From: Secundilactobacillus paracollinoides DSM 15502 = JCM 11969
GTDB taxonomy: Bacteria; Bacillota; Bacilli; Lactobacillales; Lactobacillaceae
Length of the DNA: 64,000 nucleotides
Reading direction: 5' to 3'
Assembly: GCF_001311135.1 (NCBI RefSeq)
Contig: NZ_BBAG01000001.1
Location: 230,451 to 294,450, forward strand
Both the position numbers and the translations under genes were made by a program. This document shows positions 1-9,648 of this stretch, in pieces; the first letter of the stretch is position 1, and the number at the start of each line of letters is the position of its first letter. The notes beneath the pieces were generated by a model, which was given only the letters and a program-made list of their open reading frames with translations, was not told the origin of the DNA and made no database searches.

Positions 1-75
1 TCAGAAAAGTCCGGGCCTGACTTTTTTGACCAGAGTTACTTATGCAGTAGCGCTCAGCCTTGCGAAACTCGTTTA
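1..75 (+). repeat. Dispersed hairpin element, copy 1 (cut by window edge)
   Basis: The core AGTCCGGGCCTGACTTTTTT and the right end (GCCTTGCGAAACTCGTTT) match three fuller copies at 19998-20120, 34160-34276 and 57963-58085. The left arm lies outside the window. Seen directly by comparing the copies; function unknown, probably a 3'-end mRNA hairpin. Confidence 0.7.
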
Positions 76-416
76 GTCAACGTAAATAGGAAGAACACCG
101 ACGCATAAACACTATGGCCACAAAAAAGGCTGGCCCAACATAGCCACTCAACGCTCTGTGAAATACAGCATAAAAAAGAACAATCACTGTTAAAACGCAC
201 CAATGCAATCCCCCAGACGCTCCAGTCAACACACGCATCCTACTCAATAACACCACCAATAACCCCAAAAACGTAGAAGCCAACAAAGCACCTACCCAGC
301 GCCAAACAATCCACGATAACCCCAATTCCACCACCACCCACAACCGCCTTTTGCACACTACAACCCGCACCCCAAAGCCATCTCACAGACAACCGACTAG
401 GCACATCCCACAAAAA
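76..416. other. Intergenic stretch, no convincing gene, plus strand C+A rich
   Basis: About 340 bases with a strong C and A excess on the plus strand. Reverse-strand open frames here encode Val/Leu/Trp/Cys-rich peptides without a ribosome-binding site and look like a by-product of the composition. I see no RNA gene or clear dyad. A TATAAT box at 421-426 just downstream is the likely -10 of the next gene. Confidence 0.4.
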
Positions 417-420
417 GATG

Positions 421-459
421 TATAATACAATCAGCACATACTGCATCACAAGGGAGGGG
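421..459 (+). promoter_or_regulatory. -10 box and ribosome-binding site of the MarR gene
   Basis: TATAAT at 421-426 and AGGGAGG at 451-457. This -10 lies downstream of the possible ATG at 418, so that ATG cannot be the start. The TTG at 466, 8 bases after the Shine-Dalgarno, fits. Confidence 0.5.
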
Positions 460-465
460 CTTTTA

Positions 466-924
466 TTGGACAATATCCTAGATATTTTAAATACATCGGC
501 AAAGAATCTGCAGCAGCAGACGACCAAGATCACGAAAAAGTACCACGTCACGATTGCGGAGTGGAAGTTACTGCGTCAGATCGACGCGAACATTATTACA
601 CAGGATGCGATGGCAGGTGCCTTGCAGCTCGACACGTCAACGCTGAGTCGCCAGCTCAAAAACTTATCCACCAAGGAACTGGTCAGCAAGACCGCCGTTG
701 GGAAAGATCGTCGACAGCTTGAATATGCTTTGACCACAACGGGGCAAGATGCGCTGACGGGGATCAACCAGGCGTACGACACACTTGTCGATGCCATTTT
801 TCACTACTGGCCAAACGATGAGCAGGAGATGTTGCGCATCATGTTAAAGCGGCTGGATCGTAGTCTGCAAAAAGCCACTGTGACTTCGGGGGAAGACACA
901 GCGGACGAGAAAACGCATTCTTAG
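466..924 (+). CDS. MarR family winged-helix regulator
   Basis: A 152-aa protein with the MarR arrangement: an N-terminal dimerisation helix, a winged helix-turn-helix (AGALQLDTSTLSRQLKNLST, roughly residues 50-70), the wing with a DRRQLEYALTTTG motif, and a long C-terminal helix. TTG 466 is preferred over ATG 418 because a good AGGGAGG lies 8 bases upstream and the promoter -10 overlaps the earlier ATG. The next gene, 100 bases downstream on the same strand, is a DegV/FakB-like fatty-acid-binding protein. FabT, the fatty-acid synthesis repressor of lactic acid bacteria, is also a MarR protein, but nothing in this sequence proves a lipid role. Target unknown. Confidence 0.85.
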   Translation: MDNILDILNTSAKNLQQQTTKITKKYHVTIAEWKLLRQIDANIITQDAMAGALQLDTSTLSRQLKNLSTKELVSKTAVGKDRRQLEYALTTTGQDALTGINQAYDTLVDAIFHYWPNDEQEMLRIMLKRLDRSLQKATVTSGEDTADEKTHS

Positions 925-1027
925 CGCAGGTTTAGCAATTTGACCGCAAACCTGTTAGAATGGGTTACATATCATTTATGACAGCATTTAATAAATTGAA
1001 ATTTAACTAAAGAAACGGGTGTTTTGT

Positions 1028-1893
1028 ATGAAAATAGCTGTGGTCACAGACAGTACCAGCTATTTATCAACAGAGGAAGTTGAACGTTACCACATTCATG
1101 TTGTGCCCATTCCGGTTGTCATCGACGGCCGTTCCTATAATGAGGGCGTTGATATCACACTGGATGAATTCTGGGAGAAATTGCGGAATTCAAAATCCTT
1201 TCCAAGCACGTCGCAACCCCCAATGGGTGAAATGATTCAGCTCTATCAACAGCTGGGCGATGAGGGATACGATACGATCATCAGTATTCATCTCGCAAGT
1301 ACCATCTCTGGATTTGTGAATTCGTTGCGAGACGTCAACAGTCAGCTGACAAATACGAAGGTGATCGTTTACGACTCCCAAATTACCGTTAAGCTGATGG
1401 GGTATTTAGCCATTGAAGCGGCTCGGATGGCTGATAAGGCGCCGATGCAGATCAAATTATTGCCCGGCTGGATGACGTTCGGTCCACCATTGACGAAGTC
1501 TTCATCGTGGATGATCTCCAACACCTTGTTCGCGGTGGTCGGCTGTCAAATGCGTCTGCGTTTATTGGCAGCATTTTAAAAATTAAGCCGCTGTTGACCT
1601 TCGATGATGAAACACACGAAATTGTGGCGTTTGAAAAAGTGCGGTCGCGTAAAAAAGCGCTGACCCGGGTCGAAGAGATCTTCAGTGAAGCTGTCAGCAA
1701 AGTGGATTACCCGTTGTGGGCCATTGTCATCAACGGGAACGACCCTGATGGCGGGAATAATTGGCTAAAAACAATTCATGAAAAATTTCCGCAAGTTAAA
1801 ATTGAAACAGGTTACTTTGGTCCGGTTATCGGAACCCATCTGGGCGAAAAGTCATTAGCCTTGGCCTGGCTCAAAGATATCTATAAAGCCTAA
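1028..1893 (+). pseudogene. DegV family protein (FakB-like fatty-acid-binding), one frameshift
   Basis: Restored length is about 288 aa, normal for DegV. Visible family motifs: TDSTSYLS at the N-terminus, PSTSQPPMGEM, HLASTISG, then after the break RGGRLSNASAFIGS and the C-terminal GTHLGEKSLALAW. DegV proteins bind a fatty acid and present it to FakA kinase for acyl-phosphate formation. The break is near 1461-1464: TTGCCCGG should read TTGGCCCGG (one base lost from GGCC), which restores LLARLDDVRSTIDEVFIVDD. ATG 1028 is chosen because the family begins M-K-I-A. A second, intact DegV lies at 44406-45323. The clean downstream frame suggests a sequence error rather than a dead gene. Confidence 0.85.
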
Positions 1894-1930
1894 TTATTGG
1901 TATTAGCACTTATTTAAATGAAACATCTCT

Positions 1931-1965
1931 CAAAACCACAGCGCCCCAGTCGGTCTGTGGTTTTG
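1931..1965. terminator. Hairpin after degV
   Basis: Perfect 11-bp arms CAAAACCACAG / CTGTGGTTTTG around a 13-base loop, just after the DegV stop; short T-run, so a moderate terminator. Confidence 0.6.
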
Positions 1966-2075
1966 ATGTTTGGTCACAATGCGCTTTAGCAGATGATCAT
2001 TACAAATAACAACTACTGGCATTAAGGTTACGATGGCGCTATAATTTGGCATCACAATAAGATTGGAGCGACACC

Positions 2076-3044
2076 GTGTTCGCCATTATCATTGCCCTGG
2101 CCGTTGGCGTGGGGTTACCGATTCAAACGAGTATCAATTCCCGCTTACGCAGCGTTTTAGGGTCCCCATTTTCAGCATCATTTATTTCGTTTTCCGTTGG
2201 CACGATTTTTTTAGCCATTATGAGTTTAATCGTCGTTCATACATTGGTATTTTTACCGTCGCTGCTGACATCTGAACCCATCTGGCTGTGGTTTGGCGGG
2301 CTATTTGGTGTCGTTTATTTAACCGGAAATATCTTGTTATTTCCAAAGCTCGGCAGCGTTCAGATAGTGATCATGCCGGTTCTGGGCCAGATCATCGCCG
2401 GACTAGCTATCGATAACTACGGTTGGTTTCATTCACCGATCAGCCACATCACGCTAGTTAGTGCCTCAGGTGCACTGTTGGTCATTCTTGGTGTCATTGG
2501 GACTGTCGCCGGCAAACGTGGGATTGCTGAAGGTCATGAAGTTTTGGATCAAGAAGGTGCAGCCCCCATCTCGGAAACGACTGAAGCGCACGGTATCGAA
2601 GCGTGGCTTTGGCGTCTGCTTGGTGTTTTTGCCGGAATGTTGAGCGCTTCGCAGACAGCAATCAACGGCTACCTCGGTGCCGTGTTGCAGTCAAAAATCC
2701 AGGCGGCGTTCGTCTCGTTCTTTGTCGGAACAGTCGTGCTGCTGATCATCGTGTTGATCTTACGGCCACCATTTCATTTACACAGTTTACGGACTGAACA
2801 TCATCCGTGGTGGATGTGGATCGGCGGCCTCATCGGTGCGTTGTTTGTGCTCGCAAACGTCTATCTCGTTCCGGTTATCGGGACTGGACTGGCCGTTGTG
2901 ATTACGTTGATCGGGTTGATGGCTGGCGGCCTGTTGATCGATCAATTCGGCTGGTTAGGGGCTAAGCAAAATCGCGTCACCGTTTGGCAACTTGTCAGTT
3001 TGATCGTGATGGTTGCTGGCGTTGTGCTCATCCGACTGGTATAG
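2076..3044 (+). CDS. DMT superfamily transporter, fused double YdcZ (DUF606) domain
   Basis: A 322-aa very hydrophobic protein made of two homologous halves of about 150 residues, each starting with a YdcZ-like block (GVGLPIQTSINSRL near residue 11; GMLSASQTAINGYLGAVL near residue 188). The halves are joined by a charged cytoplasmic loop (roughly residues 145-170). About ten membrane segments can be counted. DUF606/YdcZ proteins belong to the drug/metabolite transporter superfamily; substrates are unknown. Start is GTG 2076 with GGAGCG 7 bases upstream. It stands alone between degV and an aldo/keto reductase. Confidence 0.85.
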   Translation: MFAIIIALAVGVGLPIQTSINSRLRSVLGSPFSASFISFSVGTIFLAIMSLIVVHTLVFLPSLLTSEPIWLWFGGLFGVVYLTGNILLFPKLGSVQIVIMPVLGQIIAGLAIDNYGWFHSPISHITLVSASGALLVILGVIGTVAGKRGIAEGHEVLDQEGAAPISETTEAHGIEAWLWRLLGVFAGMLSASQTAINGYLGAVLQSKIQAAFVSFFVGTVVLLIIVLILRPPFHLHSLRTEHHPWWMWIGGLIGALFVLANVYLVPVIGTGLAVVITLIGLMAGGLLIDQFGWLGAKQNRVTVWQLVSLIVMVAGVVLIRLV

Positions 3045-3158
3045 TAAAAGTTAAAGTTTTAACAAGATACAGGGGACCTGACTTGAAATGGCCACCCGGG
3101 TTAGGCGTAAACTAGACCTAGCCACTAAACTAAGCGCATTTTAAAAAGGGGAACTGAT

Positions 3159-4002
3159 ATGAACTTAACATTCAAATTTGATGACGAGATTACGGTCAAC
3201 CGGCTAGGATTTGGGACCATGCAACTGCCTGGCACGGGTGTCTGGGGGCCAGCTGATGATGAAGCAAACGCCGTGAACGTCATTACAACAGCAATCGACC
3301 ACGGCGTCGACTTTATCGATACGGCGGATTCATATGGCCCGCTCTTTGCCAACATCTACCTGAAAAGAGCGCTAGCACAACGCTGACAACCATGTTCTGG
3401 TGGCCACCAAAGTTGGGTTTACGCGTCAGGGACCCAGTGAATGGACCGAATTAGGCAATCCAGCCTACCTGCGTCAACAAGTTGAAGAAAACCTGTTCTC
3501 CTTGGGCTTGGACCACATTGATCTGTTGCAGCTGCACCGCATCGATGCCAACTACTCGTTAGAAGACCAGATCGGTGAACTGGCAAAAATGCAGCAGGAG
3601 GGAAAGATCAAGCATATCGGCTTGAGTCAGGTCTCCATTTATCAGCTGAAGTCGGCACAAAAGATCACGCCGATCGTGTCAGTTCAAAACCGCTATAATT
3701 TAATCGATCGTGCGGATGAAGATGTGCTGAACTATGCGGACGAGAATCACATTGCGTTCATTCCTTGGTTCCCATTAGCGACTGGTAAACTGACGGACGA
3801 CAGTCAATTGACAACAATTGCCAAGAAATACGACGCAACACCGTCACAAATTGCCTTGGCTTGGCTATTAAAGCGGTCTGAGGTCATCCTGCCAATTCCA
3901 GGAACTTCGTCAAGTGAACACGTCATCAGTAACGTTGCAGCTCAAAATATTGCGTTAAGCGACGCAGATTTTGATGTGTTAAGTAAAATGAGTACAAAAT
4001 AG
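3159..4002 (+). pseudogene. Aldo/keto reductase (YdbC/YajO type), one frameshift
   Basis: Restored length is about 280 aa. N-terminal LGFGTMQLPGTGVWGP, the catalytic Asp/Tyr block FIDTADSYGP, the catalytic Lys in VATKVGFTR, and His in LLQLHRID mark an NADPH-dependent aldo/keto reductase. The frame breaks near 3380-3384 (CAACGCTGAC); losing one base or adding two there gives ALAQ(R)ADNHVLVATK and an uninterrupted protein. The ribosome-binding site AAAAGGGG precedes ATG 3159. Convergent with the LysR gene; the two share a terminator at 4021-4067. Physiological substrate cannot be told. Confidence 0.85.
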
Positions 4003-4020
4003 GCATAGATTTAAACAAAA

Positions 4021-4067
4021 TAACGCCACCTCAAAAGTCTAACTCGATCTTTGAGATGGCGTTTTTT
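4021..4067. terminator. Bidirectional terminator between convergent genes
   Basis: AACGCCACCTCAAAAG pairs with CTTTGAGATGGCGTT and runs into TTTTTT on the plus strand; A-rich left flank allows use on the minus strand too. Confidence 0.8.
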
Positions 4068-4084
4068 CGATGTTCAGTACCCAG

Positions 4085-5014
4085 TCAAGACTGGCGTAAA
4101 ATATCAGCTGTAAACTTTTGTTGGGCTTGCTGGGCAAGAAATTCTAACGGTCCCGAGAGTTGATGGTTACGGTGATAGGAGGCGCTAAAGTCCACACTGA
4201 GCTGCGAGATGGGCAGTTTAAACGCATTTATCGTCGCGCGTTGAGCTGTCGATAAACGCGTCAACATCGCTGTGGAAACAATTGTGCACCCAAGTCCCTT
4301 TAATACGAGATGTAACGCAAATAACAAATTTTCTACCTCGATCAACGGAATGGTTTGCACGCCCTGATCTGAAAAATAGTGATCGATCATCTCCTGCATC
4401 CGTGACTCACCTATTGACCGAATAAAGGGTTGGCCATTGAGGTGGGTCAACACATCAGCAGAAAATGGTCGCCAGAATTTGCCCGGTTGAAAGTCATCAA
4501 ACGTTGCTGGGATAACTAATGATAGCGCAATCGTGGTCAACGGAAGAGAAACAACTTGCGGTTTATGAATCGTTTTTCCGATAAAAAAGTCTAATTGACG
4601 GTCAACGAGTTGTTTTTCTGCCTCAGAAGTACTGACTTCGATGATGCGGGTTCGCATGTTCGGGAACCGGCTGTAGAAGGCTGGTAACGTATCTGGATAC
4701 CAGGCCATCGCAGCGGGTGGCGTAATGCCAAGCGTGATCGTTTGCGATTCAGTTTCCTTCAGTTGTGTCATCTCAGTCACCATGGCTTGGTTCAAGTGCT
4801 CGGCACTTTTAAGGTAGGTCAATAACCGCTCGCCAGCGTATGTAAGCTGAATGGGCCGATGGTCACGATCGACTAATGTAATTTGGTACTGCGCCTCCGC
4901 CGTTTTAATGACGCGACTAATATAGGGCTGTGAAACAAACAAAGATTGTGCAGCTTTCGTCATACTTGAATGTGACTGGATGGCCTCGAGAAAAACAAGC
5001 GATCTATTTCCCAC
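4085..5014 (-). CDS. LysR family transcriptional regulator
   Basis: A 309-aa LysR protein: N-terminal helix-turn-helix (SMTKAAQSLFVSQPYISRVI, residues 17-36) followed by a substrate-binding domain. Start is GTG 5014, with GGAGG 9 bases upstream. It is divergent from the FAD/FMN flavoprotein genes at 5212-7070, the usual layout for a LysR activator and its target. The intergenic region holds a TTCCAA-N3-TTGGAA dyad (5101-5115) that could be its operator. The effector is probably the flavoprotein's substrate, an inference from position only. Confidence 0.9.
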   Translation of the reverse strand: MGNRSLVFLEAIQSHSSMTKAAQSLFVSQPYISRVIKTAEAQYQITLVDRDHRPIQLTYAGERLLTYLKSAEHLNQAMVTEMTQLKETESQTITLGITPPAAMAWYPDTLPAFYSRFPNMRTRIIEVSTSEAEKQLVDRQLDFFIGKTIHKPQVVSLPLTTIALSLVIPATFDDFQPGKFWRPFSADVLTHLNGQPFIRSIGESRMQEMIDHYFSDQGVQTIPLIEVENLLFALHLVLKGLGCTIVSTAMLTRLSTAQRATINAFKLPISQLSVDFSASYHRNHQLSGPLEFLAQQAQQKFTADILRQS

Positions 5015-5100
5015 AACAATTCCTCCTATCTATGTTAACTAGTGTCAGTATAGGATAAAACCGATTACAAAACAGTAATACTACAAAAATAAAAAGTTAT

Positions 5101-5115
5101 TTCCAATTTTTGGAA
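5101..5115. promoter_or_regulatory. Dyad between LysR and flavoprotein genes
   Basis: TTCCAATTTTTGGAA, 6-bp perfect arms, in the divergent intergenic region; fits a LysR T-N11-A box. Inferred operator. Confidence 0.45.
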
Positions 5116-5211
5116 AGCGGATTCATAATAGGTTTATAGTAATGGTGTGATGTGTTCCAAACCATTATTGTGAAAATAAAAACAAGGATTGCTGAAAGGC
5201 AGGTTTTAACT

Positions 5212-6744
5212 ATGTTAGCAAAAGCATCACAACTCAATTGGGATCAAACCTTCGACACCGTAATTTTAGGCTTTGGCGGTGCCGGTGCAACGGCGGCCAG
5301 ATTTGCCGCAGATGCTGGGGCGTCGGTGCTGTTAACTGATTCAGCACCCAATGGACATGAAGGTGGGAATACACGATATTCTGCCCAGCTGATAGGCACC
5401 GTTGACACGGCTGAGGCTGGTAAAAAATACTACCAGCGATTGACGTACCCGATGGCGCTCGATGAGACCATGGTTGACACCTTCGTCGACGGGATGGCCC
5501 ATATGCGCGACTATGTTAAAAAATATCTCGGCGTTGAACCCGTCAGTGTTAAAAACGACTTTACAAGTGTGGACGCGCCATTACCTTTGGACAGCGCAGT
5601 TCACGAATATCCTGAGTACGAAGGTCAAGAGGCTTATGATTTCACGACGGTTCACCACGGCCTATTTGACGCGGCACTTTGGAAGAATCTGCGGCAACAG
5701 GTTATCTCGCGAACGGATAAGATTACCGTCTGGTTCAGTTCACCGGCCAAACACCTGATCCAAGATCCAGATACCAAGGCCATTATTGGTGTTCAAATCG
5801 AACGCGATGGTCATCTGTACAACATTCAAGCCAAAAATGGTGTTGTGATGGCCATGGGTGGGTTTGAAAATGACCCGCAAGCCGTTCAGGATTATCTAGG
5901 TGCTGACCATCTTGCACCGCTTGGCAGTCTCTACAATAAGGGTGACGGCATCCGGATGGGAGAAGAAGTCGGTGCTGACATGTGGCACATGCAAAATTAC
6001 GAGGCCTTAGGCTTATTGCATGGCATGGCAGTCGCGGTTCCTGAAGGAGAACGCGGCCGACTATTGTTAGCATGGCCAGACATCGCAAACGGCAGCATCA
6101 TGACGGTTGCTGACGATGGCAGTCGGTACTTTGACGAGACCGAACCGAATCGTCATGGGCACATTTACGATCACGGCACTTGGCGCGTACCACGAACGAA
6201 CGTGCACCCATACCTTGTCTTTGATCAAACACAGTATGATCAAATTCAGACTAACGGCAACGTCCCCGTCCCAGATTTTGAACAACAGTTAGTTAAAGCT
6301 GATACGCTGACTGACCTTGCGACAAAGATCGGTGCCGATACTGAAATTTTGGCGAACACCGTCGCCGATTTTAATCACTTTGCTGAAACCGGTCACGACT
6401 ACGCGTTTAACCGGAAGCCTGACACCATGCGAGCCTTTGACAACGGCCCATTTTATGCCCTTAAAATGACCCACGACGTGTTGAATACTCAGGGTGGTCC
6501 CCGTCGAAATGCACAAGCTGAGGTGTTGGACACAACTGGCCAACCCATTCCGCACCTGTATAGTGCCGGCGAACTTGGCGGTATCTGTGCGAACCAGTAT
6601 CAAGGTGGGGGAAATCTTGCGGAGTGTTTGATTTTTGGAAAGATTGCCGGTGAAAATGCGGCCCAGGCCAAAGCAGATTCCCAGCCCGCTGCGATGGCTG
6701 CTAGCACTGATACCACAACGGGTGCCAGTGCCATAATGGGTTGA
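5212..6744 (+). CDS. FAD-dependent oxidoreductase, fumarate/urocanate reductase-like flavoprotein subunit
   Basis: A 510-aa protein with the FAD-binding GFGGAGATAARFAADAG motif (about residues 17-33), a GGNTRYSAQ block and the C-terminal NQYQGGGNLAECLIFGKIAG typical of the FAD_binding_2 family (fumarate reductase, urocanate reductase, 3-ketosteroid dehydrogenase). No signal peptide, so cytoplasmic. ATG 5212 is chosen over an upstream open frame because the conserved domain begins there and AAAGGCAGG precedes it. An FMN-binding domain protein overlaps its stop codon, so the pair together resembles one UrdA-like reductase divided in two. Such enzymes reduce alpha,beta-unsaturated acids as electron sinks. 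The substrate cannot be told. Confidence 0.85.
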   Translation: MLAKASQLNWDQTFDTVILGFGGAGATAARFAADAGASVLLTDSAPNGHEGGNTRYSAQLIGTVDTAEAGKKYYQRLTYPMALDETMVDTFVDGMAHMRDYVKKYLGVEPVSVKNDFTSVDAPLPLDSAVHEYPEYEGQEAYDFTTVHHGLFDAALWKNLRQQVISRTDKITVWFSSPAKHLIQDPDTKAIIGVQIERDGHLYNIQAKNGVVMAMGGFENDPQAVQDYLGADHLAPLGSLYNKGDGIRMGEEVGADMWHMQNYEALGLLHGMAVAVPEGERGRLLLAWPDIANGSIMTVADDGSRYFDETEPNRHGHIYDHGTWRVPRTNVHPYLVFDQTQYDQIQTNGNVPVPDFEQQLVKADTLTDLATKIGADTEILANTVADFNHFAETGHDYAFNRKPDTMRAFDNGPFYALKMTHDVLNTQGGPRRNAQAEVLDTTGQPIPHLYSAGELGGICANQYQGGGNLAECLIFGKIAGENAAQAKADSQPAAMAASTDTTTGASAIMG

Positions 6745-7070
6745 GCAGCGACTTAAAGCCAGACATTGATTTAAATCAGATTACGCTGAGTGACAACCAA
6801 TATCTAGGCGTTGATAACGATGGTATTGGTGGCGAAATTGTGGTGCGAATCACCTATGCCAACGAAACACTCCAAAATATCGAAATTGTCGCACAAAGTG
6901 AAACCGGCGAAGTTGGTGGTCAAGCCGTTAAAAAACTGCCAGACAAAATGGTTGCTGCCAACACCTATGAGGTTGACGGTATCACCGGCGCATCCGTTTC
7001 CAGCCGAGCCATTAAAAACGCGGTTAAGGATGCGATTCAGAAAGCCAAAAAGGCGCAACCCAGTCTATAA
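6741..7070 (+). CDS. FMN-binding domain protein, covalent-flavin carrier
   Basis: A 109-aa FMN_bind domain. It carries the flavinylation motif D-G-I-T-G-A-S-V-S-S (about residues 78-87), where ApbE-type transferases attach FMN to the Ser/Thr. The start TTG 6741 overlaps the upstream stop as TTGA and has no visible Shine-Dalgarno. Expression is therefore either by translational coupling, or the two are really one reading frame split by an indel. In related lactic-acid-bacterial reductases FMN_bind and FAD domains are often in one chain, as at 16199-17990 here. Likely passes electrons from an NADH donor to the FAD subunit. Confidence 0.75.
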   Translation: MSSDLKPDIDLNQITLSDNQYLGVDNDGIGGEIVVRITYANETLQNIEIVAQSETGEVGGQAVKKLPDKMVAANTYEVDGITGASVSSRAIKNAVKDAIQKAKKAQPSL

Positions 7071-7123
7071 AGGACGCGTCACGTCAGTTACAGTTGATTG
7101 AAAAATGCAGTAAATAAAAAATT

Positions 7124-7160
7124 CGTGCAGCCAAGGACCTTCAATGAGCTGCACGTTTTT
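7124..7160 (+). terminator. Terminator of the flavoprotein operon
   Basis: CGTGCAGC (7124-7131) pairs with GCTGCACG (7148-7155), followed by TTTTTTATT. Confidence 0.85.
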
Positions 7161-7241
7161 TATTCTTTTTTTGCGGCATAGTCCCTTATATTGACACGCC
7201 ATAAGCGTATAATAATGAGGATTGACTAAGAAATTACGGAG

Positions 7242-8590
7242 ATGATTTTCATCATAGAGTTGTTTGAAAAGGCCCCGATACCAAAAGCGTACTTTACGCT
7301 GGCCTTACCCGTGGTCTTTGGGACTGTGGTTTCCATGATCTATAACCTGACGGACACCTTTTTTGTGGCACAAACGCAAAACGCTAATCTGGTTGCCGGC
7401 ATCACAATTTGTACGCCCTTATTTTCCATGATGATCGCACTTGGCGACATGTTTGGACTGGGTGGCAGCTCAGCAATTTCACGACTGCTGGGGCAGCGCA
7501 AATATGATGTGGCTGGACGGGTTAACAGTTTTTGCTTCTACGCGGCCTTGGTGATGGGCGTCATTGTGACGATTTGTCTATTTGTGTTTAAACAACAGGT
7601 GCTTGGCCTCCTGGGTGTCTCACAGGAAACTTACCGGTATGCGGCAATTTACTACCAGATTATGGCGGCTGCTGGTATTTTGATTATTGTGTCGCTGGTG
7701 CCCATTAACACCCTGCGAACGGAAGGCTTAGCCACTCAATCCATGATTGGAACGGCCTCCGGAACGGTTTTTAAGATTTTCCTTGACCCGCTCTTTATTT
7801 TCGGCTTTCACTTGGGCGCAGCTGGGGCCGCCCTCGCAACCGTTGTCGGTTATTTGATCACGGATTCGATTCTGATTGCCTACACGGTTCGGCGGGCGCG
7901 GTACATCCACATTAACCCGCACAAAATGCACATTCCAGGCGCGGAAGTCAAAGACGTTTTCATGATCGGGATTCCAGCTTCCGTCACTAACTTTATGACA
8001 ATGCTGGGAACAGCGCTCATGAACAACTTCTTGATCAAATATGGCGCTGACAAAGTTGCCGGGTTTGGGATTGCCACCAAAGTTGAAACCATCGTGACGA
8101 TGGTATTGGTCGGGTTTTGTTTTGGGTCGCAAGCGCTGATCGGCTACAACTATGGTGCCCGAAACAAGGAACGCCTCAAAAAGATCATTCAATTTGATAT
8201 TCTGGTCAACGCCGGCTTTGCGTTCATCATCGCGTTGGGATTGATTGCAATTGCCCCGTGGCTATGCGGCTGTTTATGAAGGACCAAAACGTGGTGCACG
8301 CAGCCAGCTACATGTTGCGCTGGTTCCTGACCACAACGCCATTTATCGGCATTTCGCTAGTCTTTACCACGATGTTTCAGTCGGTTAACCAACCGCTGGA
8401 CGCGTTTATCATGTCGATTTCACGTCAGGGTTTTATCTTTACCATCGTCATCTTCATTGTGGCGTCAGTAATGGGGTACCAAGGCGTGATCGTTTCACAA
8501 CCCATTGCGGATGTGATCACCGCCTGTATTGGTCTGTTGCTGTACTGGCGCGAATTCGGGCCACGGGGCAAGGTCATCCAAAACTGGTAG
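7242..8590 (+). pseudogene. MATE family multidrug/Na+ efflux transporter, one frameshift
   Basis: Restored length is about 449 aa with 12 membrane segments. The N-terminal block (FTLALPVVFGTVVSMIYNLTDTFFV) and the mid-protein GASAAL-like repeat (GAAGAALATVVGYLI) identify the MATE/NorM family. The frame breaks at 8263-8266: inserting one base in CCGTGGCTATG (CCG TGG GCT ATG, W-A-M-R-L-F-M-K-D) joins the halves. MATE pumps export cationic drugs with Na+ or H+. ATG 7242 has GGAG too close upstream, so the start may be slightly downstream (TTG 7260). A TATAAT at 7208-7213 is a plausible -10. Confidence 0.85.
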
Positions 8591-8667
8591 CCGGATGAGC
8601 ATATCCTCCGCATCATTTGACTAAACCATGTACAATGGCCTTATCAATCTAGATGGAGGCGACGATA

Positions 8668-9591
8668 GTGAAAGCATTTGGATACGAAAAATTTGGTGGC
8701 CCCGATGTGTTTCAGGCATTCGAATTACCAGAGCCATCCGTGAAACAGGCAACGGACGTTAAACTCAAGACCCTCGCCGTTGGTCTTAACAATTTTGAGC
8801 GCAGTCAACGGGCCGGCAATTTCGGTGGCGGCCGATTTCCGATCTTCCCAGGTCGAGACGTCGTTGGCGAAGTGGTGGCCCTTGGCGATGACGTTACCGG
8901 GGCTCTCAATTGGCGACGTTGTGATCGGCCAGGGTGGGCCGGCGTATGCTGAATACGTGGTGGTGCCTGCGCAAGTGGTGGTCAAAAAACCAGCCAACGC
9001 GTCAAACGCTGAAGCGGTCACACTTGTCACGCCAGGCATTACTGCGTACAACGCTGCAACAGCCTTTACACAGATCAAATCCGGCGACCACGTTTTCATT
9101 AATGGCGCGACTGGTGGTGTTGGGGCGTTAGCGGCACAAATTGCGAAAAATTTAGGCGCTTACGTTATCGGGACGGGGTCTTCAAAAAATGAAGCCCTGT
9201 TAAAGGAATTGCCGTTAGACGAGATCGGTTTATACGATCAGGAAGATATTGCGGCAAAGTTTGCAAATAGTTCAGACGTTGTGATCAACGCTGCGATGAA
9301 CGGTAACAACGGAGAATTGCTGGGCGCCGTGGTTAAAGACGGCGGGCGCGTTGCCTCCGTTGGTGGTGAACTTACGGTTGCGGATAAAGAAATTACGTTT
9401 GAACATATCCGGCCGTTACACGCAGATCAAACGCAAACGGCGCTGACTCAGCTGGCAAAAATGCTGGGTGATGGTACGCTGGCAGCCAAGATCTTTAAGA
9501 CCTTACCACTGACCCTTGACGGTGTCATTGAAGCCATGAACTGTTGGAACAGCACCATGCGCCAGGTCGAATTGTGTTGCTCGCAGATTAA
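8668..9591 (+). pseudogene. Zinc-independent NADPH:quinone oxidoreductase (MDR family), two frameshifts
   Basis: Restored length is about 307 aa. GTG 8668 (M-K-A-F-G-Y-E-K-F-G-G) with TGGAGG 8 bases upstream is preferred to ATG 8653. The NADPH motif INGATGGVGALAAQIAKNLG and the C-terminal HAPGRIVLLAD identify a quinone oxidoreductase/medium-chain reductase. The first break is near 8909-8912, where GGGG should probably be GGG (V-T-G-L-S-I-G-D-V-V). The second is near 9538, where ATGAACTG should be ATGAAACTG; reading then ends at TAA 9589-9591, immediately before the terminator hairpin. That position is independent support for the correction. Two opposite single-base errors in one gene argue for sequencing error. 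Confidence 0.85.
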
Positions 9592-9598
9592 AGTCATT

Positions 9599-9646
9599 AA
9601 AAAGCGTGGTGTCTTCGCCTGAAATGGTGAAGACATCACGCTTTTT
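9599..9646. terminator. Strong bidirectional terminator
   Basis: 18-base arms (AAAAAGCGTGGTGTCTTC / GAAGACATCACGCTTTTT) with one mismatch, between the convergent quinone reductase and exonuclease genes. Confidence 0.85.
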
Positions 9647-9648
9647 GT

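Noticed and set aside
77..551. Two overlapping reverse-strand frames encoding hydrophobic Val/Trp/Cys-rich peptides
   Set aside because: No ribosome-binding site, overlap with the MarR gene and its promoter, and the composition follows from C+A-rich plus-strand DNA.
3060..3120. Possible sixth MerR-type promoter before the aldo/keto reductase at 3159 (GACTTGAAATGGCC)
   Set aside because: No matching right half-site and no -10 at 19 bases; TAAACT is 24 bases away.
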